From: Planosporangium flavigriseum
Lineage (GTDB): Bacteria > Actinomycetota > Actinomycetes > Mycobacteriales > Micromonosporaceae
Length of the DNA stretch: 64,000 nt
Assembly: GCF_011947225.1 (NCBI RefSeq)
Contig: NZ_JAATVW010000003.1
Span: 124,001 to 188,000, forward strand
Reading direction: 5' to 3'
In this document: piece by piece, positions 35,134 through 44,420 of the stretch
Position numbering within the stretch: position 1 is the first letter of the stretch
Layout of the letters: each line of letters opens with the position of its first letter
Made by a program: the position numbers and the translations under genes
Notes under the pieces: model-generated
Databases searched by the model: none
Told to the model about the DNA's origin: nothing
What the model saw: the letters and a program-made list of their open reading frames with translations, nothing else

Positions 35134-36054
35134 ATGCGACTCGTTATCTTCACCGAGCCCCAGCAGGGCGCCTCGTACGACGATCAACTCCGGATCGCGC
35201 GGCACGCCGAGGAGTTGGGGTTCGACGGGTTCTTCCGCTCCGACCACTACCTCGTCATGGGCGAGGGCGACGGGCTCCCCGGCCCCACCGACTCCTGGGT
35301 GACGCTCGGCGCCCTCGCCGTGCAGACGTCCCGGATCAAGTTGGGCACGCTGGTGACGTCGGCGACGTTCCGCTACCCCGGCCCCCTGGCGATCAGCGTC
35401 GCGCAGGTCGACCAGATGAGCGGCGGCCGGGTCGAACTGGGGCTGGGCGCCGGCTGGTACGAACCCGAGCACAAGGCGTACGGCATCCCGTTCCCGCCGG
35501 TCAAGGAGCGCTTCGACCGGCTGGAGGAGCAACTCGCCATCGTCACCGGGCTCTGGACGACCCCGGTCGGCGAACGCTTCAACTTCGACGGCACCCACTA
35601 CCGCATCGAGGACTCGCCCGCGCTGCCGAAGCCGGTGCAGGACCCGGGGCCGCCCGTCATCATCGGAGGCAAAGGCGCCAAGCGGACGCCGATGCTGGCG
35701 GCCCGGTACGCCCACGAGTTCAATGTGCCGTTCGCCCCAGTGGACGAAACCGCGCAGATGTACGAGCGGGTCACGGAAGCGTGCAAGCGGGAGGGTCGCG
35801 ACCAGCTTCCGGTCTTCTCAGCCGCCCAGACGATCGCCTGCGGGCGCACCGAGGCGGAGGCGCGCAAGCGGGCCGAGGTGATCGGCCGGATCCCGCCGGA
35901 GTACCCGTTCTACGGCACCCCGGCGCAGGTGGTCGACCAGATCGGGCAGTACGCGGAAGCGGGGGCGACCCGGCTGTTCCTGCAGATCCTCGACATGACC
36001 GACCTGGATCACCTCGACGTCATCGCCTCGGAGATCGCGCCGCAGCTGCCCTGA
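35134..36054 (+). CDS. LLM-class F420-dependent oxidoreductase
   Basis: This 306-residue TIM-barrel flavin/F420 enzyme belongs to the luciferase-like family. It has ARHAEELGFDGFFRSDHYL near the N terminus, VSVAQ-type ISVAQVDQMSGGRVELGLGAGW for cofactor binding, and VIIGGKGAKRTPMLAARYAHEFN in the C-terminal half. Such enzymes use reduced F420 or FMN on varied substrates; the substrate here is unknown. An AAGGTGAAGG ribosome site precedes the ATG. It is soluble and cytoplasmic. It ends before a strong convergent hairpin. Confidence 0.88.
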   Translation: MRLVIFTEPQQGASYDDQLRIARHAEELGFDGFFRSDHYLVMGEGDGLPGPTDSWVTLGALAVQTSRIKLGTLVTSATFRYPGPLAISVAQVDQMSGGRVELGLGAGWYEPEHKAYGIPFPPVKERFDRLEEQLAIVTGLWTTPVGERFNFDGTHYRIEDSPALPKPVQDPGPPVIIGGKGAKRTPMLAARYAHEFNVPFAPVDETAQMYERVTEACKREGRDQLPVFSAAQTIACGRTEAEARKRAEVIGRIPPEYPFYGTPAQVVDQIGQYAEAGATRLFLQILDMTDLDHLDVIASEIAPQLP

Positions 36055-36060
36055 ACAGGT

Positions 36061-36102
36061 CGTGGACACGTGGACCGGCCATGGCCGGTCCACGTGTCCA
36101 CG
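36061..36102. terminator. Perfect palindromic terminator between convergent genes
   Basis: Two 20-base arms pair perfectly (36061-36080 and 36083-36102) around a 2-base loop. It lies midway between the LLM gene and the convergent penicillin-binding protein gene. The perfect symmetry allows it to work both ways. Confidence 0.8.
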
Positions 36103-36116
36103 GTCGCAGGAAAAGA

Positions 36117-38210
36117 TTAAGTAATACCCATCGCTATCGCCTGGCTCGGTGGGTTGAAGTTCACGACCGGCAGCCCGCCCATCGCGTCAACCATGGTCTT
36201 CGCCACCGCCTGGTCCACTGACGAGGACACGCCGCCGCCCACCGCGTCCTGTGGGTTGTCGGGGTTGACCGCGGTGGCTGCGGCGGCGACCTGCGGAGTG
36301 AAGCCGGCGAAGCTCTCGGTGCTCTCGCCGTCGGAGGTACCGGTCTTGCCCGCGACGGGCCGGCCGACGATGCCGGAGATCGCGTCGTCGGTGCCGCCGT
36401 TGCACTTGCCGTAGAACGCCTGCTGGCCGATCGGGCACCGGGCCGCGTCCGTCGCCGCGCGGGCGACGTCCTCGCTCACCACCCGCTTGCACGACGGGTC
36501 ACCCGCAGGCAGCTTCCGACCGTCCGGCGTGGTGATCGACAGGACCGGAAGCGGCGGGCAGTACATCCCCTCGGCCGCGACCGTCGCGTACGCGTTGGCC
36601 AGGTCCAGCGGGGTGGTCTGGGAGACGCCGAGGGTGAACGGTCCCCAGTCCTCGGGATGCTCGTCGGCGATCCGCGCGTCCGCCTCGGAGCGGAACTGGA
36701 TGCCGACCTTCTTCGCCATCGCGACCGCCTTGTCGGCACCGATCTTCTCCTCCAGCCACACCCAGTAGGTGTTGACCGAGCGCCCGAACCCGTCCCACAT
36801 CGTGCGCAGGCCGTTCATCCACCCGGGGTTCGCGTTGGGCGGGCAGTAGTGGCCGCCGCAACTGGCGGCACCGCTGATCCAGTGGGTCACGAGCGGAGAC
36901 GGCGCGACGAACGAGGTGGACAGCGGAAGCCCGCTGTCGAGCGCCGCGAGCATGGTGAACATCTTGAACGTCGATCCCGCCTGGTAGCCGGCCAGGTTGT
37001 CGTCACCGGCGACGAACTGGTTGACGGTGTTCGGGTACGGGGCGTTGTCGGGGTTCGGCTTGAGGCTGTAGTAGCGGTTGACGGCCATGGCGAGCACCCG
37101 CCCGGTGCCGGGCTGGACCACGGCCAGCGGCAGGGCGCGGGCGTTGCCGTACGGGTAGACGGCCAGCGACTCGCGCAGCGCGGAGGCCTGCACGTCGGGG
37201 TCCAACGACGAGACGATGCGGTACCCGCCCCGCTTGAGGCTGTAGTCCCGCAGCGCTGTCGAGGCGCCGAAGGCCGGCTGCGACCGCCACCACTGGTGGA
37301 AGTAGTCGCAGAAGAAGCCCCAGTCGATGTGCTCGGGCGCGACCGCGACGCACTTGTTCGGCGGCTGCGTGCCCTGGCGGACGTTGAGCGGCTGGGACTT
37401 CGCCTGCCTGGCCTGCGCGGCGGTGATGACCTTCATCTTCGCCATCGCGTCCAGCACATACGAGCGGCGCTCCATCGTGATTTTCTGGTCGCCGTCGATC
37501 GGGTTGTCGACCTCTGGCGACTGCACGAGGCCCGCGATCATCGCCGCCTCGGCGAAGGTCAACTTCTTGGCCGGCTTGGAGAAGTACGTCCACGCGGCCG
37601 CCTCGATGCCGTACGCACCGGCGCCGAAGTACGCGATGTTCAGGTACCGCCGGAGGATCTCGTGCTTGGAAAGCTTCCGCTCCAGCGCGAGCGCGTACCG
37701 CATCTCCTGTACTTTCCGCTCGGTGGTCTCCACGGTGGCCAGCCGCCGCTCCTCGTCGGTCAGGCCGGGATCGGTCTTGAGGACGTTCCGGACGTACTGC
37801 ATCGTCAGGGTGGACGCGCCCTGCGTCACCTGGCCGCTGCCCCGGTTGGCCACCAGGGCGCGCACGACGCCCTTCAGGTCGACGCCGCCGTGCTGGTAGA
37901 AGCGGCTGTCCTCGGACGCGACGATCGCCTTCTGCATGATCGGCGCGATCTCCGGCAGCTTGACGTCGGTCCGGTACTCCTCGTAGAACGCCGTGATCAG
38001 CGTCTTGCCGTCCTTCGCGTACAGGTACGACGTCTGTGCCGGCGGCGGGGTCCGCAGGTTCTGCGGCATCTTCTCGTACGAGTCGATCGCCGTCTTGGCC
38101 ACGAGTCCGACGCCCAGCGCAGGGGGTATGACGGCACACGCCAAGATCGCCCCGAACAGCATGGCTTGCACGATCGCCGTCGCAATTTTGAAGACCCAGT
38201 ACCCGATCAC
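36117..38210 (-). CDS. Bifunctional class A penicillin-binding protein
   Basis: This membrane enzyme polymerises and cross-links peptidoglycan. It has an N-terminal membrane helix (about 10-40). A GT51 glycosyltransferase domain carries the catalytic Glu in ASEDSRFYQHGGVD and also GASTLTMQYVRN. The transpeptidase domain has the three motifs STFK, SVN and KTGTS. The 697 residues are within family range; no PASTA domains are seen. A Cys pair between STFK and SVN (SCGGHYC) is typical of actinobacterial homologues. The start is GTG 38210. The C terminus is a short FNPPSQAIAMGIT. Confidence 0.92.
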   Translation of the reverse strand: MIGYWVFKIATAIVQAMLFGAILACAVIPPALGVGLVAKTAIDSYEKMPQNLRTPPPAQTSYLYAKDGKTLITAFYEEYRTDVKLPEIAPIMQKAIVASEDSRFYQHGGVDLKGVVRALVANRGSGQVTQGASTLTMQYVRNVLKTDPGLTDEERRLATVETTERKVQEMRYALALERKLSKHEILRRYLNIAYFGAGAYGIEAAAWTYFSKPAKKLTFAEAAMIAGLVQSPEVDNPIDGDQKITMERRSYVLDAMAKMKVITAAQARQAKSQPLNVRQGTQPPNKCVAVAPEHIDWGFFCDYFHQWWRSQPAFGASTALRDYSLKRGGYRIVSSLDPDVQASALRESLAVYPYGNARALPLAVVQPGTGRVLAMAVNRYYSLKPNPDNAPYPNTVNQFVAGDDNLAGYQAGSTFKMFTMLAALDSGLPLSTSFVAPSPLVTHWISGAASCGGHYCPPNANPGWMNGLRTMWDGFGRSVNTYWVWLEEKIGADKAVAMAKKVGIQFRSEADARIADEHPEDWGPFTLGVSQTTPLDLANAYATVAAEGMYCPPLPVLSITTPDGRKLPAGDPSCKRVVSEDVARAATDAARCPIGQQAFYGKCNGGTDDAISGIVGRPVAGKTGTSDGESTESFAGFTPQVAAAATAVNPDNPQDAVGGGVSSSVDQAVAKTMVDAMGGLPVVNFNPPSQAIAMGIT

Positions 38211-38359
38211 GAGCCGGCGCTACCGCCAGCCGGGAACCAATCGCGGGATAGTTCAAAACTGTCGGCAACCTCCCGGAGGATTCCAAGCGTCTTCCCAGAT
38301 TGGCAACGGACGCGGGCTTACCTGCCGGATCGTCGGGCCGAGCCGATAGTCTCAGCTCC

Positions 38360-39145
38360 ATGGCCGGGTACGACTGGATCAGCTTCACCACCGACTACGG
38401 CCTGTCGGACGGTTTCGTGGCGGCCTGCCATGGCGTGATCGCGCGGATCACCCCGGCGGTGCGGGTGATCGACGTGACGCACCAGGTGCCGCCGGCGGAC
38501 GTGTCCCGGGGCGCCGCCGTGCTGGCGCAGACCGTGCCCTACCTTCCAGCGGCGGTCCACGTCGCCGTGGTCGACCCCGGCGTGGGCACGGCGCGCCGCG
38601 GTCTGGCCATCGAGGCGGCGCAGGGCCTGCTCGTCGGCCCGGACAACGGGCTGCTGCCGCCCGCCGCTGACGCGCTGGGTGGCATCCGGCGCGCGGTCGC
38701 CCTCGACAACGCCGAGTGGTTCGCCGACCCCGTCTCCCCCACGTTCCACGGCCGGGACATCTTCGCCCCGGTCGCCGCCCGACTGGCGGCCGGCGGTGAC
38801 CTGGCCGACGCCGGCACCGACATCGACCCCGCGACCCTCGTACGGCTGCCGGAGCCGATCGTCATGGTCGGCGACGGCTGGCTGGAGGCCGAGGTGTCGA
38901 CGGTTGACCGGTTCGGCAACGTGCAACTCGCGGCGCCCGGTGAGACCCTCGACCGCCTCGGTGAGCTGCTGCGCATCAGCGGCGTCAGCGCCCGCCGGGT
39001 GGTGACGTTCGGCGAGGCGACGCCCGGCGCGCTGGTCGTCTACGTCGACTCCGCCGACCGGGTCGCGATCGCCATCAACGGCGGCCGGGCCGTCGTGGCG
39101 CTCGGGGTGGCCCCGGGCGACCTCGTGCACATCACCACGGCCTAG
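38360..39145 (+). CDS. SAM hydrolase / SAM-dependent halogenase family (DUF62)
   Basis: This 261-residue protein has the family N terminus WISFTTDYGLSDGFVAACHG, then VIDVTHQVPPADVSRGA, VVDPGVGTARRGLA and GPDNGLL. These define S-adenosyl-L-methionine hydroxide adenosyltransferases, which split SAM to adenosine and methionine. True fluorinases and chlorinases carry a loop insertion and specific residues that I do not recognise here, so the hydrolase is more likely. It is divergent from the PBP gene, with 149 bases between them. It is soluble. The physiological reason for SAM hydrolysis is unclear. Confidence 0.85.
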   Translation: MAGYDWISFTTDYGLSDGFVAACHGVIARITPAVRVIDVTHQVPPADVSRGAAVLAQTVPYLPAAVHVAVVDPGVGTARRGLAIEAAQGLLVGPDNGLLPPAADALGGIRRAVALDNAEWFADPVSPTFHGRDIFAPVAARLAAGGDLADAGTDIDPATLVRLPEPIVMVGDGWLEAEVSTVDRFGNVQLAAPGETLDRLGELLRISGVSARRVVTFGEATPGALVVYVDSADRVAIAINGGRAVVALGVAPGDLVHITTA

Positions 39146-39228
39146 ACCACCCGACCTGGGTGAAGACGCCTCCCGAAACCGTCTGACACGGTACGACACA
39201 CGGGTGACCGCACCCGGAGGGAAGCGCC

Positions 39229-41400
39229 ATGACTGCCCAAGACATCCGCACTCGCCGTCCGACTCCTGCCGACCCGATGCCCGGCGAGGGCCCCGATCTC
39301 AGCTACCTGGACGAAGAACTACGGCAGATCCCGCCAGAACTCGGCCAGGACGCGCTCGCCGTCCTGGAGGGCCGCAGCTTCATGTACTCCGACTCGGTCG
39401 GTGACGTGCCCCCGGGCACGATCGGCGGCCTGGTCAGCGCCGACACCCGGCTGCTCGACAAGTGGGTGCTCACCGTCAACGACGCCCGACTGCTCCCCCT
39501 CCGCGCCGGAATCGTCGAGCACTTCCACGCGGCGTTCTTCCTGACCAACCCGGAGATGCCCGGCCTCGACGCCAACACCATCGGAGTACGCCGGCAGCGG
39601 GTCATGGGCGGTGGCATGCGGGAGCGGATCGAGATGCGCAACTTCGCCGACCGCCCGGTACGGCTCGAGGTGCGGATGGCCGCCGCGAGCGACTTCGCCG
39701 ACCTCTTCGAGATCAAGGAGGTCGTCCGCAACCGGTCCCAGCAGATCGCCCACGAGCACGCGCCGGACGGCTCGCGGGTCTCCCTGGTGTACCGCAACAA
39801 CGGCTTCGAGGCCCGTACGGACGTGTTCGCCACACCACCCGCCAACCGGATCGAAGGCGACGACCTGATCTGGGACGTGGAGCTGCCGGAGGGCGGCGAG
39901 TGGGACTGCGACCTGCACATCCCCTTCGCCGGCGAGTTCGACGCCGGGGAGATCGCGCCGACGCGGCACGACTTCAGTACGTTCATCAGCCGGACCGGCG
40001 ACCCGGTCAACGACTGGCGCGCGAACGTGGCCCGCCTCGAAAGCGACTGCCGCACGCTCGAACTGATCTACGACACGACCAAGAACGACCTGGCCGCGCT
40101 GCGTATCCCGACCCGCGCCGGCGACGAGAGGGCGATCCTGCCGGCCGCCGGGCTGCCCTGGTTCCTGACGCTCTTCGGCCGCGACACGATCATCACCGCG
40201 TACCAGACCCTCACGATCGGCCACTCCCTGGCCCGCGGCGCGCTGGTCGAACTGGCGGCGTTCCAGGGCGACGAGTGCAACGACTTCCGGGACGAGGAGC
40301 CCGGCAAGATCCTGCACGAGGTACGCACCGGCGAACTGACTCAGCTGGGCCTGCGCCCGCACAACCCGTACTACGGCACCGCCGACGCGACGCCGCTGTG
40401 GCTGATCCTGCTGTCGGAGTACTGGCGGTGGACCGCCGACAACGCGCTGGTCCGGTCGATGCGCGACAACGTGCAGGCCGCCCTGGACTGGATCGACCTG
40501 CACGGCGACCGGGACGGCGACGGCTACGTGGAGTACCAGACCCGCTCGCCGCAGGGGCTGGGCAACCAGTGCTGGCGCGACTCGTGGGACGGGGTGCTGT
40601 ACTCCGACGGCAAGATTCCGCCACTGCCCATCGCCACCTGCGAGATCCAGGGGTACGTCTACGACGCGAAGATGCGCGTCGCGGAGCTCGCCGACGGCCC
40701 GCTCGGCAACCCGGCGCATGCCAAGACCCTGCGTGACGAGGCCGAGCAGCTGCGCGTGCGCTTCAACGAGGACTTCTGGATCGACGCGCGGGGCGGCTAC
40801 TACGCGCTGGGCCTCGACGGCGACAAGCGCCCCATCGACTCCATGACGTCCGACATGGGTCACCTGCTGTGGTCGGGCATCGTGCCTGAAGACCGCGCCG
40901 GCACCGTCGTCGGGCAGCTCATGTCCGACCAGCTCTTCTCCGGCTGGGGCATCCGTACGCTGGCCACGACCGACAAGGCGTACTCCCCGATCGGCTACCA
41001 CCGCGGCACGGTCTGGCCGCACGACACCTCACTGGTCGTCATGGGCATGCTGCGGTACGGGTTCCGCGACGAGGCCAACCGCGTCGCGATGGCCCAGATC
41101 GACGCGGCGTCCTACTCCAACCACCGGCTGCCGGAGGCGTTCTCCGGATACGACCGCCGCTACGGAAGCTTCCCCATCCCGTACCCGACGGCCTGCAGCC
41201 CACAGGCGTGGGCGACCGGCGCGCCGCTGATCTACCTGCGCACGATGCTCGGCCTGGAGCCCGTCGCGCGCGAGGTGACCGTGGACCCCTGCGTGCCCGA
41301 GGAGATCGGACGGGTCGCGATCAAGGGGCTGAAGGCGTTCGGCACCCGCTGGGACATCGAGGCGATCGGGCGCAAGGGATACGTGCGGTTGGCGCGCTGA
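39229..41400 (+). CDS. Glycogen-debranching / amylo-alpha-1,6-glucosidase-like enzyme
   Basis: This 723-residue enzyme has an N-terminal glycogen-debranching beta domain (SFMYSDSVGDVPPGTIGGLVSADTRLL) and a C-terminal (alpha/alpha)6 barrel of the GH63/GH15-like type. Motifs include WFLTLFGRDTIITAYQTL, NQCWRDSWDGVLYSDG, and a late block of GYHRGTVWPHDTSLVVMGML. This set is typical of actinobacterial amylo-alpha-1,6-glucosidase family proteins that trim branched glucans. A GGAGGGAAG ribosome site precedes the ATG. It is cytoplasmic, without a signal peptide. The exact linkage specificity is uncertain. Confidence 0.85.
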   Translation: MTAQDIRTRRPTPADPMPGEGPDLSYLDEELRQIPPELGQDALAVLEGRSFMYSDSVGDVPPGTIGGLVSADTRLLDKWVLTVNDARLLPLRAGIVEHFHAAFFLTNPEMPGLDANTIGVRRQRVMGGGMRERIEMRNFADRPVRLEVRMAAASDFADLFEIKEVVRNRSQQIAHEHAPDGSRVSLVYRNNGFEARTDVFATPPANRIEGDDLIWDVELPEGGEWDCDLHIPFAGEFDAGEIAPTRHDFSTFISRTGDPVNDWRANVARLESDCRTLELIYDTTKNDLAALRIPTRAGDERAILPAAGLPWFLTLFGRDTIITAYQTLTIGHSLARGALVELAAFQGDECNDFRDEEPGKILHEVRTGELTQLGLRPHNPYYGTADATPLWLILLSEYWRWTADNALVRSMRDNVQAALDWIDLHGDRDGDGYVEYQTRSPQGLGNQCWRDSWDGVLYSDGKIPPLPIATCEIQGYVYDAKMRVAELADGPLGNPAHAKTLRDEAEQLRVRFNEDFWIDARGGYYALGLDGDKRPIDSMTSDMGHLLWSGIVPEDRAGTVVGQLMSDQLFSGWGIRTLATTDKAYSPIGYHRGTVWPHDTSLVVMGMLRYGFRDEANRVAMAQIDAASYSNHRLPEAFSGYDRRYGSFPIPYPTACSPQAWATGAPLIYLRTMLGLEPVAREVTVDPCVPEEIGRVAIKGLKAFGTRWDIEAIGRKGYVRLAR

Positions 41401-41428
41401 GACTCGGTGCGGCTGGCTCGTGAGCGCT

Positions 41429-42199
41429 CTAGAACGTAACCCGGCTGCGTTCGTGGATGAGGTTGGCCCGCAGCAGCAGGTCCCGGTCGGCGAGGATCTC
41501 GCCCGGCGCGCCCGCGTGGGCGATGGTGTGGTTCTCGGCGAAGACCAGGCAGCGGTCGGCGATCGCGTCCAGCGCGTCGAGGTCGTGCGTGGCCAGGACG
41601 ATCGTCTTGCCGGCGGCACCCAGCTGTCCGATCAGCTCGATCAGCCACGCCTGGGTACGCGGGTCGAGCGCCGCCGTCGGCTCGTCGAACAGCAGCACCT
41701 GCGGGTTCATCACCAGCACCGAGGCGATCGCGACCCGCTTCTTCTGCCCGCCCGAGAGCTGGAACGGCGCCCGGTCGGCAAGGTCGCTGATGTCGAGCAT
41801 CGCGAGCACGTCGTCGACGCGGGCGGCCGTCTCCATGACCGACATGCCGAGCTGGAGGCAGCCGAAGGCGACCTCTTCGCGTACGGTCGGCGAGAAGACC
41901 TGGGTGTCGGAGTTCTGGAAGACGAAGCCGACGCGGGAGCGGAAGCCGGCCGAGAACTGCTCGTCTTCGAGGTTGTCCTCGGTGACCTCCTGGCCGAAGG
42001 CGGTGAACGTGCCGCTGTCCGGGAAGATCAGTCCGTCCAGGAGCTTGAGCAGGGTGGACTTGCCGCAGCCGTTCGGGCCGAGCAGAGCCACCTTCTCGCC
42101 CCGGCGGATGTCCAGGGAGACGCCGTCGAGCGCCGGGAACCGGCCGAGGTAGCTGTAGCGCAGGTCGCGGCAGGCGAAGACCACTTCGCCGGCGGTCAT
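41429..42199 (-). CDS. cbiO: Ni/Co ECF transporter ATP-binding protein
   Basis: This 256-residue ATPase powers an energy-coupling-factor metal importer. It has Walker A GPNGCGKST, the Q-loop FVFQNSDTQVFSP typical of CbiO/NikO, the signature LSGGQKKRVAIA, and Walker B VLLFDEPTAALDPRT with HD switch THDLD. The ATG at 42199 follows the cbiQ stop by four bases, so it is the last gene of the cbiM-cbiQ-cbiO operon. A 64-codon upstream extension overlaps cbiQ and is rejected. Whether nickel or cobalt is carried depends on the membrane component; the Nur-like box favours nickel. Confidence 0.92.
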   Translation of the reverse strand: MTAGEVVFACRDLRYSYLGRFPALDGVSLDIRRGEKVALLGPNGCGKSTLLKLLDGLIFPDSGTFTAFGQEVTEDNLEDEQFSAGFRSRVGFVFQNSDTQVFSPTVREEVAFGCLQLGMSVMETAARVDDVLAMLDISDLADRAPFQLSGGQKKRVAIASVLVMNPQVLLFDEPTAALDPRTQAWLIELIGQLGAAGKTIVLATHDLDALDAIADRCLVFAENHTIAHAGAPGEILADRDLLLRANLIHERSRVTF

Positions 42200-42203
42200 G
42201 TCG

Positions 42204-43139
42204 CTACCGTCCAAGGAGCAGATCCCCTCCGTAGATCGCCACCGCGGCGGCGAGCACGACCGCCGCGGCGAGGGCGTCGGCCGGCGCGAGCCGGAACGTG
42301 TGCAGGGTCCGGGCGTTGCCCCGGTACCCCCGGGCCACCATCGCCATGTGGACCTCCTCGGAGAGGTGCCCGGCCCGGCCGAACAGCGCACCGGCCGACG
42401 CGGTGACGAAGCGGCGGGCGGCGCGGTCGTGCCGGCCGCCGCTCACCGTCCGGGCCTTGCGGGCCTCGTACATCTCGGTCACCGTACCGAGCAGCAGGAA
42501 CACGTACCGGTAGGCCATGCCGATGATCAAAATGAAGATCCGCGGTACGCCCAGCGCGCGCAGCGCCGCGAGCAGCCTGGTCCAGGGCGTGGTCAGGGTC
42601 AGCAGGACGACGAGCGACACGGATGTGGCCACCCGGCTGACGACGAGCGCGGCGGTAGTGAGCCCCTGCGCCGTGAACCCCTGCGGCGCGCCGTGCCAGT
42701 GCCAGAGGGGCAGCACGACCTCCCCCGGCGTCACGATCGACAGCGTCGCCGGCAGCACGACGATCCCGGTGAAGACGGGGACGAACAGCCAGACCCGCTT
42801 GACGAAGAACCCGATCGACAGCTTCGACGCGGCGGCGAGGACCAGGGTGCAGGCGTACGCGCCGACCAGCACGCTGACGTGGTGGACCAGGCCGACGGCG
42901 ACCAGCAGGACCACCAGGGAGACCGCCTTGAGCCGGGGGTCGAGCCGCTGGAGCAGCCCGGGCCGGCCGGCGACGTCCTCGCTGAACATGACCTGGCGCA
43001 GCAGGCCGGCGCCGCCGGACAGGGTCTTCTCCAGGAAGGAGCCCTTCCGCCGGGTCCCGCCGCAGCCACAGGGGCCCAGGCCCGCCTCGCCGCGCAGCAG
43101 CCAATCGGGCGCGCGTCGGGTCTGGACCGCGGAGCTCAT
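42204..43139 (-). CDS. cbiQ: Ni/Co ECF transporter transmembrane protein
   Basis: This 311-residue coupling permease connects the metal-binding CbiMN with the ATPase. Membrane segments and the ATPase-contact motif near AMVARGYRGNARTLH fit CbiQ/NikQ. An N-terminal hydrophilic extension with a Cys cluster (GPCGCGG) precedes the first helix; it looks typical of actinobacterial CbiQ and might bind metal. The ATG overlaps the cbiM stop (ATGA). Confidence 0.9.
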   Translation of the reverse strand: MSSAVQTRRAPDWLLRGEAGLGPCGCGGTRRKGSFLEKTLSGGAGLLRQVMFSEDVAGRPGLLQRLDPRLKAVSLVVLLVAVGLVHHVSVLVGAYACTLVLAAASKLSIGFFVKRVWLFVPVFTGIVVLPATLSIVTPGEVVLPLWHWHGAPQGFTAQGLTTAALVVSRVATSVSLVVLLTLTTPWTRLLAALRALGVPRIFILIIGMAYRYVFLLLGTVTEMYEARKARTVSGGRHDRAARRFVTASAGALFGRAGHLSEEVHMAMVARGYRGNARTLHTFRLAPADALAAAVVLAAAVAIYGGDLLLGR

Positions 43140-44209
43140 GCGGTCTCCGGCTTGCCAACCTCGCGGTGGCGGGCCACCCGCTCGATCAACGTACTGATCG
43201 CGAAGATCACGGCGGCCACGACGGCGATGCCGATGATCGCGGACAGGAGGTACGCGAGGCCGGCGTGCTGGCCGTCGGAGAATCCGTAGTCCGCGAGCAG
43301 CGTGTGGCTCCAGAACCCGTTGTACTTGGCCAGCCCGGCCGGGATAGCGCTCAGGCCCAGCTCACGGAGGTTCAGGTCGTGCGGCGCGTCCTCGCCGAAC
43401 GCGCCTCCCGGCGCGAGCAGGCCGAGCGGGGTGAGGAGCACCATGAGGGCGACGAAGCCCAGCGTCATCCGCGCCGGGGTGAGCCGCCGAGCGCGTGGCG
43501 CGGGCGCGTCGCCGGCGGTCGCCGGGATGTCCCGGTGGGTGGCGGCCAGCCGAGCGGGATCGGTACGGGCCAGGTAGGCGAAGACCCCGCCGGTGAGGAT
43601 CGCCTCGGCGGCGCCGGCGATGGTGAGGTGGGCCAGCGCCATCGCCGGGATGGTCTGGGACAGGCCGTACGGCGAGTACAGCGGGGCGCCGGACGCGGTG
43701 TGGAACAGGTCGGGCTGGATGCCCATCTCGACCGCGGTGGCGAGCGCGGCGGCGTTGATACCGGTGTAGCCGGCGATCGCGGCCGCTGCGATCCGGCGCG
43801 TCGAGGTCAGCGGCGAGCGGCCGGCGATGAGCCGGTAGACCCCGTACCCGATGAACGGCATGAGGATCGCCAGGTTGAGCGCATTGGCGCCGAAGGCCAG
43901 GACCCCGCCGTCGCCGAAGAGCAGCGCCTGAAACAGCAGCGCCACCGAGACGGCTATGACCGCCGCCCATGGGCCCAACGCTATGGCGATGATCACCGCC
44001 CCGACGGCGTGCGCGGTGGTGCCGTCCGGGATGGGGATGTTGAACATCATGACCAGGAAGCTGAGCGCGGCGAAGACGGCGAGCGTCGGCACGTTGCGGG
44101 TCTTGACCACCCGCGTCACCCGGTTGGCCGCGACCGCCCAGGTCGGGACCGCTACGACAAACGCCGCAGCACAGGTCTGCGGGCTCAGGTACCCGTCTGG
44201 AATGTGCAT
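43136..44209 (-). CDS. cbiM: Ni/Co ECF transporter substrate-binding protein, CbiM-CbiN fusion
   Basis: This 357-residue membrane protein binds the metal. The N terminus MHIPDGYLSP is the metal site of CbiM/NikM, where Met1 amine and His2 take part. Several helices follow, and then a CbiN/NikN-like C-terminal region (LLADYGFSDGQHAGLAYLLSAIIG) fused on the same chain. It heads the operon with cbiQ and cbiO. A Nur-like box lies about 45 bases upstream, between this gene and the divergent acyltransferase. Substrate (Ni or Co) cannot be fixed by sequence alone. Confidence 0.88.
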   Translation of the reverse strand: MHIPDGYLSPQTCAAAFVVAVPTWAVAANRVTRVVKTRNVPTLAVFAALSFLVMMFNIPIPDGTTAHAVGAVIIAIALGPWAAVIAVSVALLFQALLFGDGGVLAFGANALNLAILMPFIGYGVYRLIAGRSPLTSTRRIAAAAIAGYTGINAAALATAVEMGIQPDLFHTASGAPLYSPYGLSQTIPAMALAHLTIAGAAEAILTGGVFAYLARTDPARLAATHRDIPATAGDAPAPRARRLTPARMTLGFVALMVLLTPLGLLAPGGAFGEDAPHDLNLRELGLSAIPAGLAKYNGFWSHTLLADYGFSDGQHAGLAYLLSAIIGIAVVAAVIFAISTLIERVARHREVGKPETA

Positions 44210-44250
44210 GCGTGCTCCCCTCCCGGCGGCTTATCGCCGACTCTACTTTG

Positions 44251-44267
44251 TTGCAAAAGATATGCAA
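44251..44267. promoter_or_regulatory. Candidate Nur (nickel-responsive) box upstream of cbiM
   Basis: TTGCAA-AAGAT-ATGCAA is a near-perfect inverted repeat and matches the Streptomyces Nur consensus tTGCaa-N5-ttGCAA. It lies 42 bases upstream of the cbiM ATG. Nur-nickel would block expression of the transporter when nickel is plentiful. The rest of the 211-base gap to the acyltransferase shows no coding frame. Confidence 0.6.
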
Positions 44268-44420
44268 TAAGGGAGTGATCCAGCTTACCGTGACTCGACG
44301 GGCCCTGCTGGGCATGACAGAAGGCAAAGCCCGTCGAGACCCGCTTTCCCAGCGGCCAACCCCGCGCCTGCCCGCGTCATCCTCGCCGGACGATCGAGAC
44401 CCGGACAGACGGAGACTGAT

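Noticed and set aside
38360-39145. SAM-dependent fluorinase or chlorinase
   Set aside because: I do not see the extra loop that marks the halogenases; the sequence fits the SAM hydrolase branch better.
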